DNA of 64,000 nucleotides from Enterobacter sp. 10-1 (lineage in GTDB: Bacteria; Pseudomonadota; Gammaproteobacteria; Enterobacterales; Enterobacteriaceae): the NCBI GenBank assembly GCA_002270295.1, contig NISF01000001.1, forward strand, positions 62,001 to 126,000. The letters are read 5' to 3'. Shown here piece by piece: positions 30,779 through 40,588 of this stretch. Below the pieces are notes generated by a model that was given only the letters and a program-made list of their open reading frames with translations, ran no database searches and had not been told where the DNA came from. Every line of letters begins with the position of its first letter. Position 1 is the first letter of the stretch. The position numbers and the translations under genes were made by a program.

Positions 30779-31474
30779 ATGAGCCGACGCGCCGACCGCC
30801 TTTTTCAAATCGTTCAGATCCTGCGGGGAAGAAGATTAACCACCGCCGGACTGCTGGCGGAGCGGCTCGGCGTATCGGAGCGCACCATCTACCGGGATAT
30901 CCGCGACCTGTCGCTCTCCGGCGTGCCGGTGGAGGGCGAGGCCGGAAGCGGATATCGCCTGCTGGCAGGCTACAGCTTACCGCCTCTGATGCTGACGACC
31001 CAGGAGTCGGAAGCGCTGGTGGCCGCGATTCGGCTGCTGCAAACCTGGGGAGGCGAATCGCTGTCCCAGGCGCTGGAGTCGGCTCGGGAAAAGGTGCTCG
31101 CGATTTTACCTGAAGAGAGTCGGCGTAAGGCCGAGCAATCGCGGCTGTTTGCGCCGGATTTTGGCGCCCAGGGCCACAGCAAGGCGCAGTTTGATCTGGT
31201 GCATCGGGCGGTTTCCGGCCAGCGGGTGCTGGCGCTGCACTACCGCGATGAAGCGGGAAAGGCGTCGCAGCGCGAAGTGCTGCCGCTGGGGCTCTTTTTC
31301 TGGGGCGAACGCTGGCTGCTGGTGAGCTGGTGCGAGCTCCGCGACGATTACCGCTGCTTTCGTCTCGATCGCTGCCTGGACGTGGCTGCCACCGGGCGCC
31401 TTTTCAGCGAGCGGGCCGACCGTTCATTGAGTGATTTTCTGCGTAAGGTGAGGTGCGAGGAGCGTGAGCCATAA
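30779..31474 (+). CDS. YafY-like HTH/WYL transcriptional regulator
   Basis: 231 residues. A DeoR-like helix-turn-helix occupies residues 1-60 (RLFQIVQILRGRRLTTAGLLAERLGVSERTIYRDI). A WYL-type ligand-sensing domain follows, with VLALHYRDEAG and the SW(C)ELRDDYRCFRLDRC signature. It lies 49 bp downstream of the VOC gene on the same strand. It probably autoregulates through the palindrome at 30281-30304. The ligand is unknown; WYL domains can bind nucleic acids or nucleotides. Confidence 0.87.
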   Translation: MSRRADRLFQIVQILRGRRLTTAGLLAERLGVSERTIYRDIRDLSLSGVPVEGEAGSGYRLLAGYSLPPLMLTTQESEALVAAIRLLQTWGGESLSQALESAREKVLAILPEESRRKAEQSRLFAPDFGAQGHSKAQFDLVHRAVSGQRVLALHYRDEAGKASQREVLPLGLFFWGERWLLVSWCELRDDYRCFRLDRCLDVAATGRLFSERADRSLSDFLRKVRCEEREP

Positions 31475-31490
31475 TGCGGGTCAATCGATA

Positions 31491-31512
31491 TCCCCGGCGC
31501 AGAGGCCGGGGA
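31491..31512. terminator. Hairpin between WYL regulator and tsx
   Basis: Stem TCCCCGGC / GCCGGGGA with a 6-nt loop between convergent genes. There is no T-tract on either side, so terminator function is uncertain. Confidence 0.45.
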
Positions 31513-31525
31513 CCATCAGGCAGGA

Positions 31526-32410
31526 TTAGAAGTTGTAACCCACCACGAAGTAACCACCCCAGCCGGTAGAGCGAACGTTGAAGTCGCCGTCACCGAAGTT
31601 CAGATTCGCGTCATTCGCCCACTGACCGCCGTTATGGAAGTAACGAGCCACTACCGAGTAGTGCCAGTGCGCGTAGTTCAGCGCCAGGATGTGGCTGGAA
31701 GCGATGGAGTTGCTGGTGCGCGCGTGTTTGCCGTTCTGGTCGTAGAAGCTGTCATCGCCCAGATCGGAGCCCCAGTCAAAGTTGGTGAAGCCGATGTAGC
31801 TCAGCGAGCCGCCCCACAGGTCGGTCAGCGGAACAAAGTATTTCACCTTGAAGCGGTAGCCATCCCACTCGTTTTCGTTGGATGCGCCGTAGTTCTGCCA
31901 CTGATATTTTGCATAGACGTTCAGGGACAGGCTCATCGGCAGACCGGTATCGATGTCGGTACCCAGACCCATATACCAGGTGCTCTGACGACCGGACGCG
32001 TTGCGGCCCATATCGTAGATGTAGTTGTTGGCGAAATACCACTCTTTGAACGGACCGAAGCTCAGGTCGGTATTGGTCAGCTTGTCGATAGAGAAACGCG
32101 GCTCAATTTCCATAAACAGTGGGGAACCGTGGTTCCAGATACCCTTGGCCGTGGTGTTACCGCCGAAGAATACCGGTGCATCCATGTAACCGTAGAAATC
32201 AAACCAGTCTTTCTTGGCAAACGCTTCGTATTCGAGATAGGTATCGTTGCGGATTTGTGGCCCAAAACGGGTGTGGTAGCTACCCACCACGTTTACACTC
32301 TGGTGCCACCAATCAGACAGGTACTGCGGTTTGTCGTTTTCTGCCGCGCCGGCAGTGAAAGATGCGGAGAGCGCCACGACGGCGCTTGCTGCCAGTAATG
32401 TTTTTTTCAT
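31526..32410 (-). CDS. tsx: Tsx, nucleoside-specific outer-membrane channel
   Basis: 294 residues: a 22-residue signal peptide ([20 protein letters not shown] then GAAENDKPQ), then a 12-stranded beta barrel ending in the outer-membrane Phe (VVGYNF). It carries nucleosides and deoxynucleosides across the outer membrane and acts as a phage and colicin K receptor in E. coli. The barrel is almost identical to E. coli except one loop ([15 protein letters not shown]), an exposed segment of the type that varies among phage receptors. The upstream region carries two CRP-like sites. Confidence 0.98.
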   Translation of the reverse strand: MKKTLLAASAVVALSASFTAGAAENDKPQYLSDWWHQSVNVVGSYHTRFGPQIRNDTYLEYEAFAKKDWFDFYGYMDAPVFFGGNTTAKGIWNHGSPLFMEIEPRFSIDKLTNTDLSFGPFKEWYFANNYIYDMGRNASGRQSTWYMGLGTDIDTGLPMSLSLNVYAKYQWQNYGASNENEWDGYRFKVKYFVPLTDLWGGSLSYIGFTNFDWGSDLGDDSFYDQNGKHARTSNSIASSHILALNYAHWHYSVVARYFHNGGQWANDANLNFGDGDFNVRSTGWGGYFVVGYNF

Positions 32411-32495
32411 ATGGATGCCACTGTTTAAATTAAGCCAAAAGGCGTGAAGAAAGTTGCCGAAGCGTTTCTAAATATTTCGTATTTCTGTGGCGTCT

Positions 32496-32571
32496 ATTAT
32501 AGAAATCATTGCTCACAAAAATACGTGTTGTTTCACAGATCGAAAGCATACGTAATCGATTGCGTTCACGA
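32496..32571 (-). promoter_or_regulatory. tsx promoter with tandem CRP-like sites
   Basis: On the minus strand a consensus -10 TATAAT lies at 32496-32501, predicting a start near 32489. TGTGA half-sites are centred near 32529.5 (about -40) and a weaker CGTGA site near 32562.5 (about -74). This is the spacing known for CRP/CytR control of E. coli tsx. The second halves of both sites are degenerate. A DeoR-controlled second promoter was not resolved. Confidence 0.55.
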
Positions 32572-32671
32572 TTCTAAGCATTTCTTGACAGAATGCCACT
32601 GAAATTCATCACGGAGGTCAATTTTTACTGAACTGTTGTGAAAAGTTGTAAATGGATTTTCCGCGAGGGAA

Positions 32672-32694
32672 GCCGGGTGTCACAAACACCCGGC
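32672..32694. terminator. Hairpin downstream of yajI
   Basis: Perfect 9-bp stem GCCGGGTGT / ACACCCGGC with a CACAA loop, 9 bp after the yajI stop. On the yajI strand it is followed by TTCCCTC rather than a T-run. Confidence 0.6.
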
Positions 32695-32702
32695 GGGGGA
32701 GT

Positions 32703-33245
32703 TTACTGCGCGTCTGCGGGCTGAATATCGTGGATGCGTACGAAGCCTAACTGTTCCGGAGTGATGCCGCTGAGGCGCAGCGGAATATCGACGTCGCTCG
32801 GCGCCAGGATGCTGGCTGGCGCGCTAATCAGCTGGTCGTGAACGTTGACCTCCCGGTAGCTCTCGGTAGTGCCGCTGATCTGCCCGTTGGCGACGGTTGC
32901 GCTAAACGCCGGCAGCGGATCGTTTGATTCGCCCTGGATACGCAGCGTCAGGCGGGTGCCGTCGCCGTCGGGGGCAATATCACGCAGCGACATCCGCAGG
33001 GTGCCTATCTGGCTGTTCAGCCGCGCGGGAGTTTTCGCCCCGGGCAGCAGATAAACGCCGCTGCTGGACTTCGCATTCAGGGCGTTTTGCTGGGTAATTT
33101 TCACCGTTTGCTGATTGAGCTGGGTCATCTCCTTGCTCAACGCGCTCACGCTCTGATTCATCTGGCGGACTTCGCTTTGCTGGGCGCAGGCGCTGAGCGT
33201 AAAAAGGCTACCCACAATCGCCAGCTTCAAATAACGTCTTGTCAT
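32703..33245 (-). CDS. yajI: YajI, outer-membrane-type lipoprotein
   Basis: 180 residues. Signal peptide ends in the lipobox LSAC (Cys near residue 19). A short coiled region (REVRQMNQSVSALSKEMTQLNQ-like) and a beta-rich domain (DUF3251 type) follow. The residue after Cys is Ala, which favours outer-membrane sorting. The frame extends 19 codons upstream; the ATG at 33245 leaves a normal signal peptide. The function is unknown. It is divergent from nrdR, as in E. coli. Confidence 0.92.
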   Translation of the reverse strand: MTRRYLKLAIVGSLFTLSACAQQSEVRQMNQSVSALSKEMTQLNQQTVKITQQNALNAKSSSGVYLLPGAKTPARLNSQIGTLRMSLRDIAPDGDGTRLTLRIQGESNDPLPAFSATVANGQISGTTESYREVNVHDQLISAPASILAPSDVDIPLRLSGITPEQLGFVRIHDIQPADAQ

Positions 33246-33357
33246 GGTCGGGATTCCGTTAACAGAGGGATGATTAATGGTAGATCGTTTGCATAAGCGC
33301 ACTATAGATCCTTTGTCTCAAAAGCTCTTTCTTTGTAGTCGGGTCACTTCGCGGTAA

Positions 33358-33843
<486 letters not shown>

Positions 33844-33846
33844 GCC

Positions 33847-34950
33847 ATGCATGACGAAATATACATGGCACGCGCGCTCAGGCTCGCCGCGCGCGGTCGC
33901 TTCACGACCCACCCAAACCCGAACGTCGGCTGCGTCATTGTTAAAGACGGCGAAATTGTTGGCGAAGGTTTCCACTACCGCGCCGGCGAGCCGCATGCCG
34001 AAGTGCACGCGCTGCGCATGGCCGGCGAAAGGGCCAAAGGCGCCACAGCCTACGTCACGCTGGAGCCCTGCAGCCATCACGGACGCACGCCGCCGTGCTG
34101 CGATGCGCTGATTGCCGCAGGCGTTGTGCGGGTGGTGGCCGCGATGCAGGACCCCAATCCGCAGGTGGCCGGGCGCGGTCTGTATCGCCTGCAGCAGGAG
34201 GGCATCGACGTAAGCCACGGCCTGATGATTGGCGAGGCCGAAGCGTTAAATAAAGGCTTCCTGAAGCGGATGCGCACCGGCTTCCCCTATATTCAGCTAA
34301 AAATGGGCGCCTCGCTCGACGGCCGTACGGCAATGGCCAGCGGCGAAAGTCAGTGGATCACTTCGCCGCAGGCGCGACGCGACGTACAGCGCCTGCGCGC
34401 GCAAAGCCATGCGATCCTCACCAGCAGCGCCACCGTCCTCGCGGATGACCCGGCGCTTACCGTGCGCTGGCACGAGCTCGCTCCTGATATTCAGGCGCGC
34501 TATCCGCAGGAGAATCTGCGCCAGCCGCTGCGCATTGTCATCGATAGCCAAAACCGCGTTACGCCGCAGCACCGCATCGTACAGCAGGCGGGAGAAACGC
34601 TGTTTGCCCGCACCCGTCAGGACTCTCGCGAGTGGCCTGAGAACGTGCGTACTCTGCAGATCCCGGAGCATAAAGGCCATCTCGATCTGGTGGTGCTGAT
34701 GATGCAGTTGGGCAAGCAGCAGGTTAACAGCATCTGGGTGGAGGCCGGTCCTGCTCTGGCCGGCGCGCTGCTGCAGGCGGGGCTGGTGGACGAGCTTATA
34801 GTCTACATTGCGCCTAAACTGTTAGGAAGCGATGCGCGCGGGCTCTGCGCGCTGCCGGGGCTTGAGAAACTGGCCGACGCGCCCCATTTCAAATTCAATG
34901 AGATACGTCATGTAGGCCCGGACGTTTGCCTGCACTTAGTGAGCGCATGA
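33847..34950 (+). CDS. ribD: RibD, riboflavin-specific deaminase/reductase
   Basis: 367 residues, bifunctional. The N-terminal deaminase has the zinc motifs HAEVHAL (about residue 50) and LEPCSHHGRTPPC. The C-terminal reductase starts near residue 146 (IQLKMGASLDGRTAM) and uses NADPH. It catalyses the second and third steps of riboflavin synthesis from GTP. It is tightly linked to nrdR and sits 197 bp before ribH. Confidence 0.97.
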   Translation: MHDEIYMARALRLAARGRFTTHPNPNVGCVIVKDGEIVGEGFHYRAGEPHAEVHALRMAGERAKGATAYVTLEPCSHHGRTPPCCDALIAAGVVRVVAAMQDPNPQVAGRGLYRLQQEGIDVSHGLMIGEAEALNKGFLKRMRTGFPYIQLKMGASLDGRTAMASGESQWITSPQARRDVQRLRAQSHAILTSSATVLADDPALTVRWHELAPDIQARYPQENLRQPLRIVIDSQNRVTPQHRIVQQAGETLFARTRQDSREWPENVRTLQIPEHKGHLDLVVLMMQLGKQQVNSIWVEAGPALAGALLQAGLVDELIVYIAPKLLGSDARGLCALPGLEKLADAPHFKFNEIRHVGPDVCLHLVSA

Positions 34951-35071
34951 TCTCCCTGCCCGACGGGGAAGCCGCGCCGATACGCCTGGTTATTCAGAAT
35001 GCGACGAGACGGTAAGCGAGAGGCGAAGCCTGAAGAGCGGCCGGGTCAGCCGCAGCTAACGCCAGGGCAGT

Positions 35072-35099
35072 TTGCAGGATGAAGTGTATAAAATATTAT
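35072..35099 (+). promoter_or_regulatory. Candidate promoter before ribH
   Basis: TTGCAG (35072-35077), 16-bp spacer, TATTAT (35094-35099). It lies in the 197-bp ribD-ribH spacer, which is longer than in E. coli. No FMN-riboswitch-like structure was recognised here. Confidence 0.35.
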
Positions 35100-35147
35100 G
35101 GTAGAATCCGCCCCCCTTGCGGGGCCAAATGAACCCGAAGGAAGAGT

Positions 35148-35618
35148 ATGAACATTATTGAAGCTAACGTTGCTACCCCGGACGCTCGCGTCGCCATCAC
35201 CATTGCGCGTTTCAACAACTTTATCAATGACAGCCTGCTGGAAGGTGCGATTGACGCCCTGAAGCGCATCGGTCAGGTAAAAGATGAAAATATTACCGTT
35301 GTTTGGGTTCCAGGCGCGTATGAGCTGCCGCTGGCGGCTGGCGCACTGGCAAAAACCGGTAAATATGACGCGATAATTGCGCTGGGTACGGTGATCCGTG
35401 GGGGTACTGCGCACTTTGAATATGTGGCTGGCGGAGCAAGCAATGGCCTGGCGCACGTCGCTCAGGAAAGCGAAATTCCGGTAGCCTTTGGTGTTCTGAC
35501 CACCGAAAGCATTGAGCAAGCCATCGAACGCGCTGGCACCAAAGCCGGTAACAAAGGCGCAGAAGCTGCGCTGACCGCGCTGGAAATGATTAACGTATTG
35601 AGAGCCATCAAGGCCTGA
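35148..35618 (+). CDS. ribH: RibH (RibE), lumazine synthase
   Basis: 156 residues, the E. coli length. Condenses the pyrimidine intermediate with 3,4-dihydroxy-2-butanone 4-phosphate to 6,7-dimethyl-8-ribityllumazine; assembles as a 60-mer capsid. Motifs visible: [36 protein letters not shown] (catalytic His region) and [11 protein letters not shown]. It has an AAGGAAG ribosome-binding site and is followed 22 bp later by nusB. Confidence 0.98.
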   Translation: MNIIEANVATPDARVAITIARFNNFINDSLLEGAIDALKRIGQVKDENITVVWVPGAYELPLAAGALAKTGKYDAIIALGTVIRGGTAHFEYVAGGASNGLAHVAQESEIPVAFGVLTTESIEQAIERAGTKAGNKGAEAALTALEMINVLRAIKA

Positions 35619-35640
35619 TTTTTTTTGTAAGGGGAATTCC

Positions 35641-36060
35641 GTGAAACCTGCTGCTCGTCGCCGCGCCCGTGAGTGTGCTGTCCAGGCGCTTTACTCCTGG
35701 CAGTTATCGAAAAACGACATCTCTGATGTTGAATACCAGTTCCTGGCGGAACAGGACGTTAAAGATGTCGACGTTCCGTATTTTCGCGAACTGCTGTCCG
35801 GAGTGGCGACTAACAGCGCATACCTCGACGGCCTGATGAAGCCGTACCTGTCCCGTCTGCTTGAAGAGCTGGGCCAGGTGGAAAAAGCGGTACTGCGTAT
35901 CGCCTTGTTCGAGCTGTCAAAGCGTGACGACGTGCCGTACAAAGTCGCCATCAACGAAGCTATCGAGCTGGCGAAAACCTTCGGCGCCGAAGATAGCCAT
36001 AAGTTTGTTAACGGCGTGCTGGACAAGGCAGCCCCGGCAATTCGTCCCAACAAAAAGTAA
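35641..36060 (+). CDS. nusB: NusB, transcription antitermination factor
   Basis: 139 residues, GTG start preceded by AAGGGGAA. All-helical RNA-binding protein which, with NusE (S10), binds boxA in rRNA leaders. The Arg-rich N terminus ([19 protein letters not shown]) is the RNA-contacting segment. Gene order ribH-nusB-thiL is as in E. coli. Confidence 0.98.
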   Translation: MKPAARRRARECAVQALYSWQLSKNDISDVEYQFLAEQDVKDVDVPYFRELLSGVATNSAYLDGLMKPYLSRLLEELGQVEKAVLRIALFELSKRDDVPYKVAINEAIELAKTFGAEDSHKFVNGVLDKAAPAIRPNKK

Positions 36061-36065
36061 ACTCC

Positions 36066-36120
36066 AGGCCGGGTCTCGCGGGATGTCATCCACGCAAGGC
36101 CCGGCCTTATTCTTTTCTTT
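36066..36120 (+). terminator. Hairpin and T-rich tract between nusB and thiL
   Basis: AGGCCGGG pairs with CCCGGCCT (36066-36073 / 36100-36107) across a 26-nt loop, followed by TATTCTTTTCTTTT. It could partly terminate transcripts before thiL. Confidence 0.5.
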
Positions 36121-36136
36121 TGCTGAGGCATAACGT

Positions 36137-37114
36137 ATGGCATGCGGCGAATTTTCCCTGATTGCCCGTTATTTTGATCGCGTAAAAAGCATGCGTCTCG
36201 ATGTGGAAACCGGCATTGGCGACGACTGCGCACTCCTGAATATTCCCGAGAAAAAAACGCTGGCAATCAGCACCGACACCCTGGTGGCGGGCAACCATTT
36301 CTTACCTGATATCGATCCTGCCGATCTGGCCTATAAAGCGCTGGCCGTCAATCTGAGCGACCTTGCGGCGATGGGCGCGGAACCGGCGTGGCTAACGCTG
36401 GCGCTGACGCTGCCGGAGGTGGACGAAGCGTGGCTGGAGTCCTTCAGCGATAGCCTGTTTATGCTGCTCAACTATTACGATATGCAGCTGATTGGCGGTG
36501 ATACCACCCGCGGTCCGCTGTCGATGACGCTGGGAATCCACGGCTTTGTGCCGCCGGGACGCGCCCTGAAGCGCTCCGGGGCGAAGCCCGGCGACTGGAT
36601 TTACGTTACCGGTACGCCCGGCGACAGCGCCGCCGGGCTGGCGATACTGCAGGAGCGGCTGGCGGTAGATGACGCCGCTGACGCCGACTATCTGCTGGCG
36701 CGCCATCTGCGCCCGATGCCGCGCGTGCTGCAGGGGCAGGCGCTGCGCGATCTGGCGAGCTCGGCTATCGATCTTTCCGACGGCCTGGTCTCCGATCTGG
36801 GCCATATCCTTAAAGCCAGCGGCTGCGGGGCGCGCATCGATCTTGACGCGATGCCGCTATCCGAGGCGATGCGGCGTCAGGTTGCGCCGGAGACGGCCCT
36901 GCGCTGGGCGCTTTCCGGCGGCGAAGATTATGAGCTGTGCTTTACCGTACCGGAGCTAAATCGCGGCGCGCTCGATGTGGCTATCGGCCAGCTCGGGGCG
37001 CGATTTACCTGCATCGGGCAGGTTTGCGCCGAGGCTGACGGCCTGCAGTTTCTGCAGGGGGGCAAGCCGGTGAAGCTTGATTTAAAGGGGTACGATCATT
37101 TTGGCGCGCAGTAA
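36137..37114 (+). CDS. thiL: ThiL, thiamine-monophosphate kinase
   Basis: 325 residues. Uses ATP to convert thiamine monophosphate to the active diphosphate. PurM-like fold with GIGDDCALL (residues 28-36), [30 protein letters not shown] and [12 protein letters not shown]. It ends 14 bp inside pgpA, so the two genes overlap and are probably coupled. Confidence 0.97.
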   Translation: MACGEFSLIARYFDRVKSMRLDVETGIGDDCALLNIPEKKTLAISTDTLVAGNHFLPDIDPADLAYKALAVNLSDLAAMGAEPAWLTLALTLPEVDEAWLESFSDSLFMLLNYYDMQLIGGDTTRGPLSMTLGIHGFVPPGRALKRSGAKPGDWIYVTGTPGDSAAGLAILQERLAVDDAADADYLLARHLRPMPRVLQGQALRDLASSAIDLSDGLVSDLGHILKASGCGARIDLDAMPLSEAMRRQVAPETALRWALSGGEDYELCFTVPELNRGALDVAIGQLGARFTCIGQVCAEADGLQFLQGGKPVKLDLKGYDHFGAQ

Positions 37115-37607
37115 AGATATCGCAAAAAGTCGGCTAAACCTGCTTAACCCCTGGCATCTGCTGGCGACCGGCTTCGGCAGCGGGTTAAGCCCCATCGTCC
37201 CCGGGACTATGGGGTCGCTGGCGTCGATTCCGTTTTGGTACCTGATGACGTTTCTGCCCTGGCAGCTCTATTCGCTGGTGGTGATGATGAGCATCTGTAT
37301 TGGGGTCTATATCTGCCACCGCACGGCCAAAGATATGGGCACCCACGATCACGGCAGCATCGTCTGGGATGAGTTTGTCGGAATGTGGATAACCCTGATG
37401 GCGCTGCCGACTCTCGACTGGCAGTGGGTTGCCGCCGGATTCGTCATTTTCCGCATTTTCGATATGTGGAAGCCGTGGCCGATTCGCTGGTTCGACCGTA
37501 ATATTCACGGCGGAATGGGGATCATGGTCGATGATATCGTCGCCGGCGTGATTTCGGCGGGCGTGCTGTACGTCATAGGCCATCACTGGCCGATTGGCCT
37601 TATCTGA
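37101..37607 (+). CDS. pgpA: PgpA, phosphatidylglycerophosphatase A
   Basis: 168 residues from a TTG start. Inner-membrane phosphatase acting on phosphatidylglycerol phosphate. The catalytic region [21 protein letters not shown] and the downstream [15 protein letters not shown] match the family, with about four membrane segments. There is no nearby in-frame ATG; the E. coli start (MTILPRH) corresponds here to ACG ATC ATT TTG. TTG at 37101 has AAAGGGG 10 bp upstream, and ATT at 37098 is an alternative. It overlaps thiL by 14 bp. Confidence 0.94.
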   Translation: MARSKDIAKSRLNLLNPWHLLATGFGSGLSPIVPGTMGSLASIPFWYLMTFLPWQLYSLVVMMSICIGVYICHRTAKDMGTHDHGSIVWDEFVGMWITLMALPTLDWQWVAAGFVIFRIFDMWKPWPIRWFDRNIHGGMGIMVDDIVAGVISAGVLYVIGHHWPIGLI

Positions 37608-37610
37608 CGC

Positions 37611-37644
37611 AGAGCCCCGGTAGCGCTTTGCTTGCCGGGGCTCT
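37611..37644 (+). terminator. Hairpin after pgpA
   Basis: Perfect 10-bp stem AGAGCCCCGG / CCGGGGCTCT with a 14-nt loop, directly after the pgpA stop. It lacks a T-tract and separates pgpA from the convergent yajO. Confidence 0.6.
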
Positions 37645-37664
37645 GGGTTAACGCCGCCGGCGGG

Positions 37665-38639
37665 CTATTTGAATCCGACAACCGGATGCGGCCTGTACGG
37701 TGCTTCCAGCTTTTCCACCTGCTCCGGCGTCAGGGTTAAATCAACCGCATTCAGCAGCTCGTCCAGCTGATCCTGACGCGAGGCGCCGATAATCGGCGCG
37801 GCCACGCCGGGTTTGCTCAGCAGCCACGCCAGCGCCACCTGCGCCCGCCCGACGCCCAGCTCCTCTGCAACTTCGGCGAGATTCGCCGCGATCAGCTCAT
37901 CGTTGCTATCGGTGGCGCTGTACAGCGACTGGCCAAACTCGTCGGAAACCAGCCGCGCGGTGGTTTCCCCCCACGGGCGGGTCAGCCGGCCGCGCGCCAG
38001 CGGACTCCAGGGAATAACCGATACCCCTGCGCGGTTGCACAGCGGCAGCATCTCGTTCTCTTCTTCGCGGTAAATCAGGTTGTAATGATCCTGCATGGTG
38101 ACGAAGCGCGCCCAGCCGTTACGCTCCTGCAGCTCCAGCGCCTGGGCAAACTGGCGGGCATGCATCGACGAGGCGCCGATATAGCGCGCTTTACCCGCCT
38201 TCACCACCTCGTTCAACGCCTCGAGGGTCTCCTCAATGGGCGTGGCGTAATCCCAGCGGTGGATTTGCAGCAGGTCAACATACTCCATGCCCAGGCGCCG
38301 CAGGCTGTCGTCGATAGAGCGGAGAATTTGCGCGCGGGAGAGGCCTTCCGGCAGGTCCCCCACCTGGTGGTAAACCTTGGTGGCGACCACGACTTCGTCG
38401 CGGCGGGCAAAGTCGCGCAGGGCGCGGCCTACGATCTCTTCGCTGCTGCCCTCGGAGTAGCTGTTGGCGGTATCAAAAAAGTTGATGCCGCCTTCCAGAG
38501 CGCGCTGGATCAGCGGGCGGCTGCTCTCTTCCGGTAGCGTCCAGGCGTGTTTGCCCCGATCCGGCTCGCCGAAGGTCATGCAGCCGAGGCAAAGTCGGGA
38601 AACCCGGAGGTCGGTCGCTTCTGGGGTGATGTATTGCAT
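37665..38639 (-). CDS. yajO: YajO, aldo/keto reductase
   Basis: 324-residue AKR TIM barrel using NADPH. Catalytic tetrad regions visible: FFDTANSYSEGSSE (Asp and Tyr), VVATKVYH (Lys) and LLQIHRWDY (His). Close to E. coli YajO. In E. coli, YajO has been linked to formation of a thiamine-pathway or DXP-related product, and here too it is next to dxs, on the same strand and upstream of nothing else. Physiological substrate uncertain. Confidence 0.93.
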   Translation of the reverse strand: MQYITPEATDLRVSRLCLGCMTFGEPDRGKHAWTLPEESSRPLIQRALEGGINFFDTANSYSEGSSEEIVGRALRDFARRDEVVVATKVYHQVGDLPEGLSRAQILRSIDDSLRRLGMEYVDLLQIHRWDYATPIEETLEALNEVVKAGKARYIGASSMHARQFAQALELQERNGWARFVTMQDHYNLIYREEENEMLPLCNRAGVSVIPWSPLARGRLTRPWGETTARLVSDEFGQSLYSATDSNDELIAANLAEVAEELGVGRAQVALAWLLSKPGVAAPIIGASRQDQLDELLNAVDLTLTPEQVEKLEAPYRPHPVVGFK

Positions 38640-38707
38640 AGCTGCGCTCCTGCTCTTTGCTTAATGGAATTCCTTTAAGCATAGCAGGAGCGTTATCGAG
38701 GGAGGGA

Positions 38708-40570
38708 TCAGGCCAGCCAGGCGATGATTTTGGCTTCAATACCTGCGGCATCGAGACCGAGGTCAACGTGAACTTCTTCCTGGGTTCCCTGGGGGATAAA
38801 GAAGTCCGGCAGACCGATATTCAGCACCGGCACCGCGCGACGATGCGCCATCAGCAGCTCATTAACGCCGCTGCCCGCGCCGCCCATGATCGCATTCTCT
38901 TCCAGCGTGACCAGCGCCTCGTGCCCGGCGGCCAGCTGCAAAATCAGCGCGTTATCAAGCGGTTTCACAAAGCGCATATCCACCAGCGTGGCGTTGAGCT
39001 TTTCCGCCACCTGAGCGGCTTCCGGCAGCATGGTACCGAAGTTAAGGATCGCAATTTTCTCGCCTTCGCGCTTAACGACGCCCTTGCCGATCGGCAGCAA
39101 AGCCAGCGGCTCCAGCGTTGCCCCGGTACCCGTTCCGCGCGGATAGCGCACCGCGCTAGGGCCGTCGCCGTAGTGATAGCCGGTATACAGCATCTGGCGG
39201 CATTCGTTCTCGTCGCTCGGCGTCATGATGACCATCTCCGGAATACAGCGCAGGAAGGAGAGGTCGAAGGCGCCCTGGTGCGTCTGACCGTCGGCGCCGA
39301 CGATGCCGGCACGGTCGATGGCAAACAGCACCGGCAGCTTCTGGATAGCGACATCGTGGATCACCTGATCGTAGGCGCGCTGCAGGAAGGTGGAGTAAAT
39401 GGCCACCACCGGCTTGTAGTCGCCGATCGCCAGGCCGGCGGCGAACGTCACCGCGTGCTGTTCCGCAATCGCCACATCGAAATACTGGTCAGGGTATTTT
39501 CTGGAAAACTCGACCATCCCCGAGCCTTCGCGCATCGCCGGGGTCACGGCCATCAGCTTGCTATCTTTCGCCGCGGTTTCGCACAGCCAGTCGCCGAAAA
39601 TTTTCGAATAAGAGGGCAGGCCGCCGCTGCTTTTTGGCAGCACTCCGCTGGTATGGTCAAACTTAGGCACCGCGTGGAAAGTGATCGGGTCCTTTTCCGC
39701 CGGCTCATAGCCGCGACCTTTTTTGGTCATAATATGCAGGAACTGCGGTCCTTTCAGATCGCGCATGTTCTTCAGCGTATTGACCAGCCCGAGCACGTCG
39801 TGACCGTCCACCGGGCCGATGTAGTTAAAGCCCAGCTCTTCAAACAGGGTCCCGGGAACCACCATGCCTTTGATATGTTCTTCGGTGCGTTTGAGCAGCT
39901 CTTTAATCGGCGGTACGCCTGAGAAGACCTTCTTGCCGCCTTCGCGCAGGGTAGAGTACAGCTTGCCGGAAAGCAGCTGCGCGAGATGATTATTCAGCGC
40001 GCCGACGTTCTCAGAAATCGACATTTCGTTGTCGTTCAGCACGACCAGCAGATCGGGTTTGATATCACCCGCGTGGTTCATGGCCTCAAACGCCATCCCG
40101 GCGGTGATCGCCCCGTCGCCAATGACGCAGACCGCACGCCGCTGCTTGTCTTCTTTCGCTGCGGCAATAGCGACCCCAATGCCCGCAGAAATGGAGGTCG
40201 ATGAGTGTCCGACGCTCAGCACGTCATATTCGCTTTCGCCGCGCCACGGGAACGGGTGCAGCCCGCCTTTCTGCCGAATCGTGCCGATTTTGTCACGACG
40301 GCCGGTCAGAATTTTATGCGGGTAGGCCTGGTGGCCGACGTCCCAAATCAGGCGATCGAAAGGGGTGTTATAGACGTAGTGAAGCGCCACGGTCAGTTCG
40401 ACCGTGCCGAGGCCGGAGGCAAAATGCCCGCTGGAACGGCTGACGCTGTCCAGCAGGTAGCGCCGCAGTTCGTCGCACAGCTTCGGCAGGCTATCTTTCG
40501 GCAACAAACGCAGCTCCTGGGTGGAATCTACCAGCGCCAGGGTCGGGTATTTGGCAATATCAAAACTCAT
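38708..40570 (-). CDS. dxs: Dxs, 1-deoxy-D-xylulose-5-phosphate synthase
   Basis: 620 residues, standard length. Condenses pyruvate and glyceraldehyde 3-phosphate, feeding the MEP isoprenoid, thiamine and pyridoxal pathways. The thiamine-diphosphate motif [18 protein letters not shown]...NDN is present, as are [13 protein letters not shown] and, in the transketolase-like middle domain, [13 protein letters not shown] (catalytic Glu). It is 18 bp downstream of ispA in the xseB-ispA-dxs operon. Confidence 0.98.
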   Translation of the reverse strand: MSFDIAKYPTLALVDSTQELRLLPKDSLPKLCDELRRYLLDSVSRSSGHFASGLGTVELTVALHYVYNTPFDRLIWDVGHQAYPHKILTGRRDKIGTIRQKGGLHPFPWRGESEYDVLSVGHSSTSISAGIGVAIAAAKEDKQRRAVCVIGDGAITAGMAFEAMNHAGDIKPDLLVVLNDNEMSISENVGALNNHLAQLLSGKLYSTLREGGKKVFSGVPPIKELLKRTEEHIKGMVVPGTLFEELGFNYIGPVDGHDVLGLVNTLKNMRDLKGPQFLHIMTKKGRGYEPAEKDPITFHAVPKFDHTSGVLPKSSGGLPSYSKIFGDWLCETAAKDSKLMAVTPAMREGSGMVEFSRKYPDQYFDVAIAEQHAVTFAAGLAIGDYKPVVAIYSTFLQRAYDQVIHDVAIQKLPVLFAIDRAGIVGADGQTHQGAFDLSFLRCIPEMVIMTPSDENECRQMLYTGYHYGDGPSAVRYPRGTGTGATLEPLALLPIGKGVVKREGEKIAILNFGTMLPEAAQVAEKLNATLVDMRFVKPLDNALILQLAAGHEALVTLEENAIMGGAGSGVNELLMAHRRAVPVLNIGLPDFFIPQGTQEEVHVDLGLDAAGIEAKIIAWLA

Positions 40571-40588
40571 CAGAGACTCATTTATTGT

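Noticed and set aside
34951-35147. Possible FMN riboswitch before ribH
   Set aside because: I could not find the conserved RFN elements; in enterobacteria this riboswitch normally precedes ribB, and the spacer shows only a plain promoter-like pair.
38657-39922. 421-codon plus-strand frame opposite dxs
   Set aside because: His/Arg/Gln-rich shadow of dxs, which is unmistakable.
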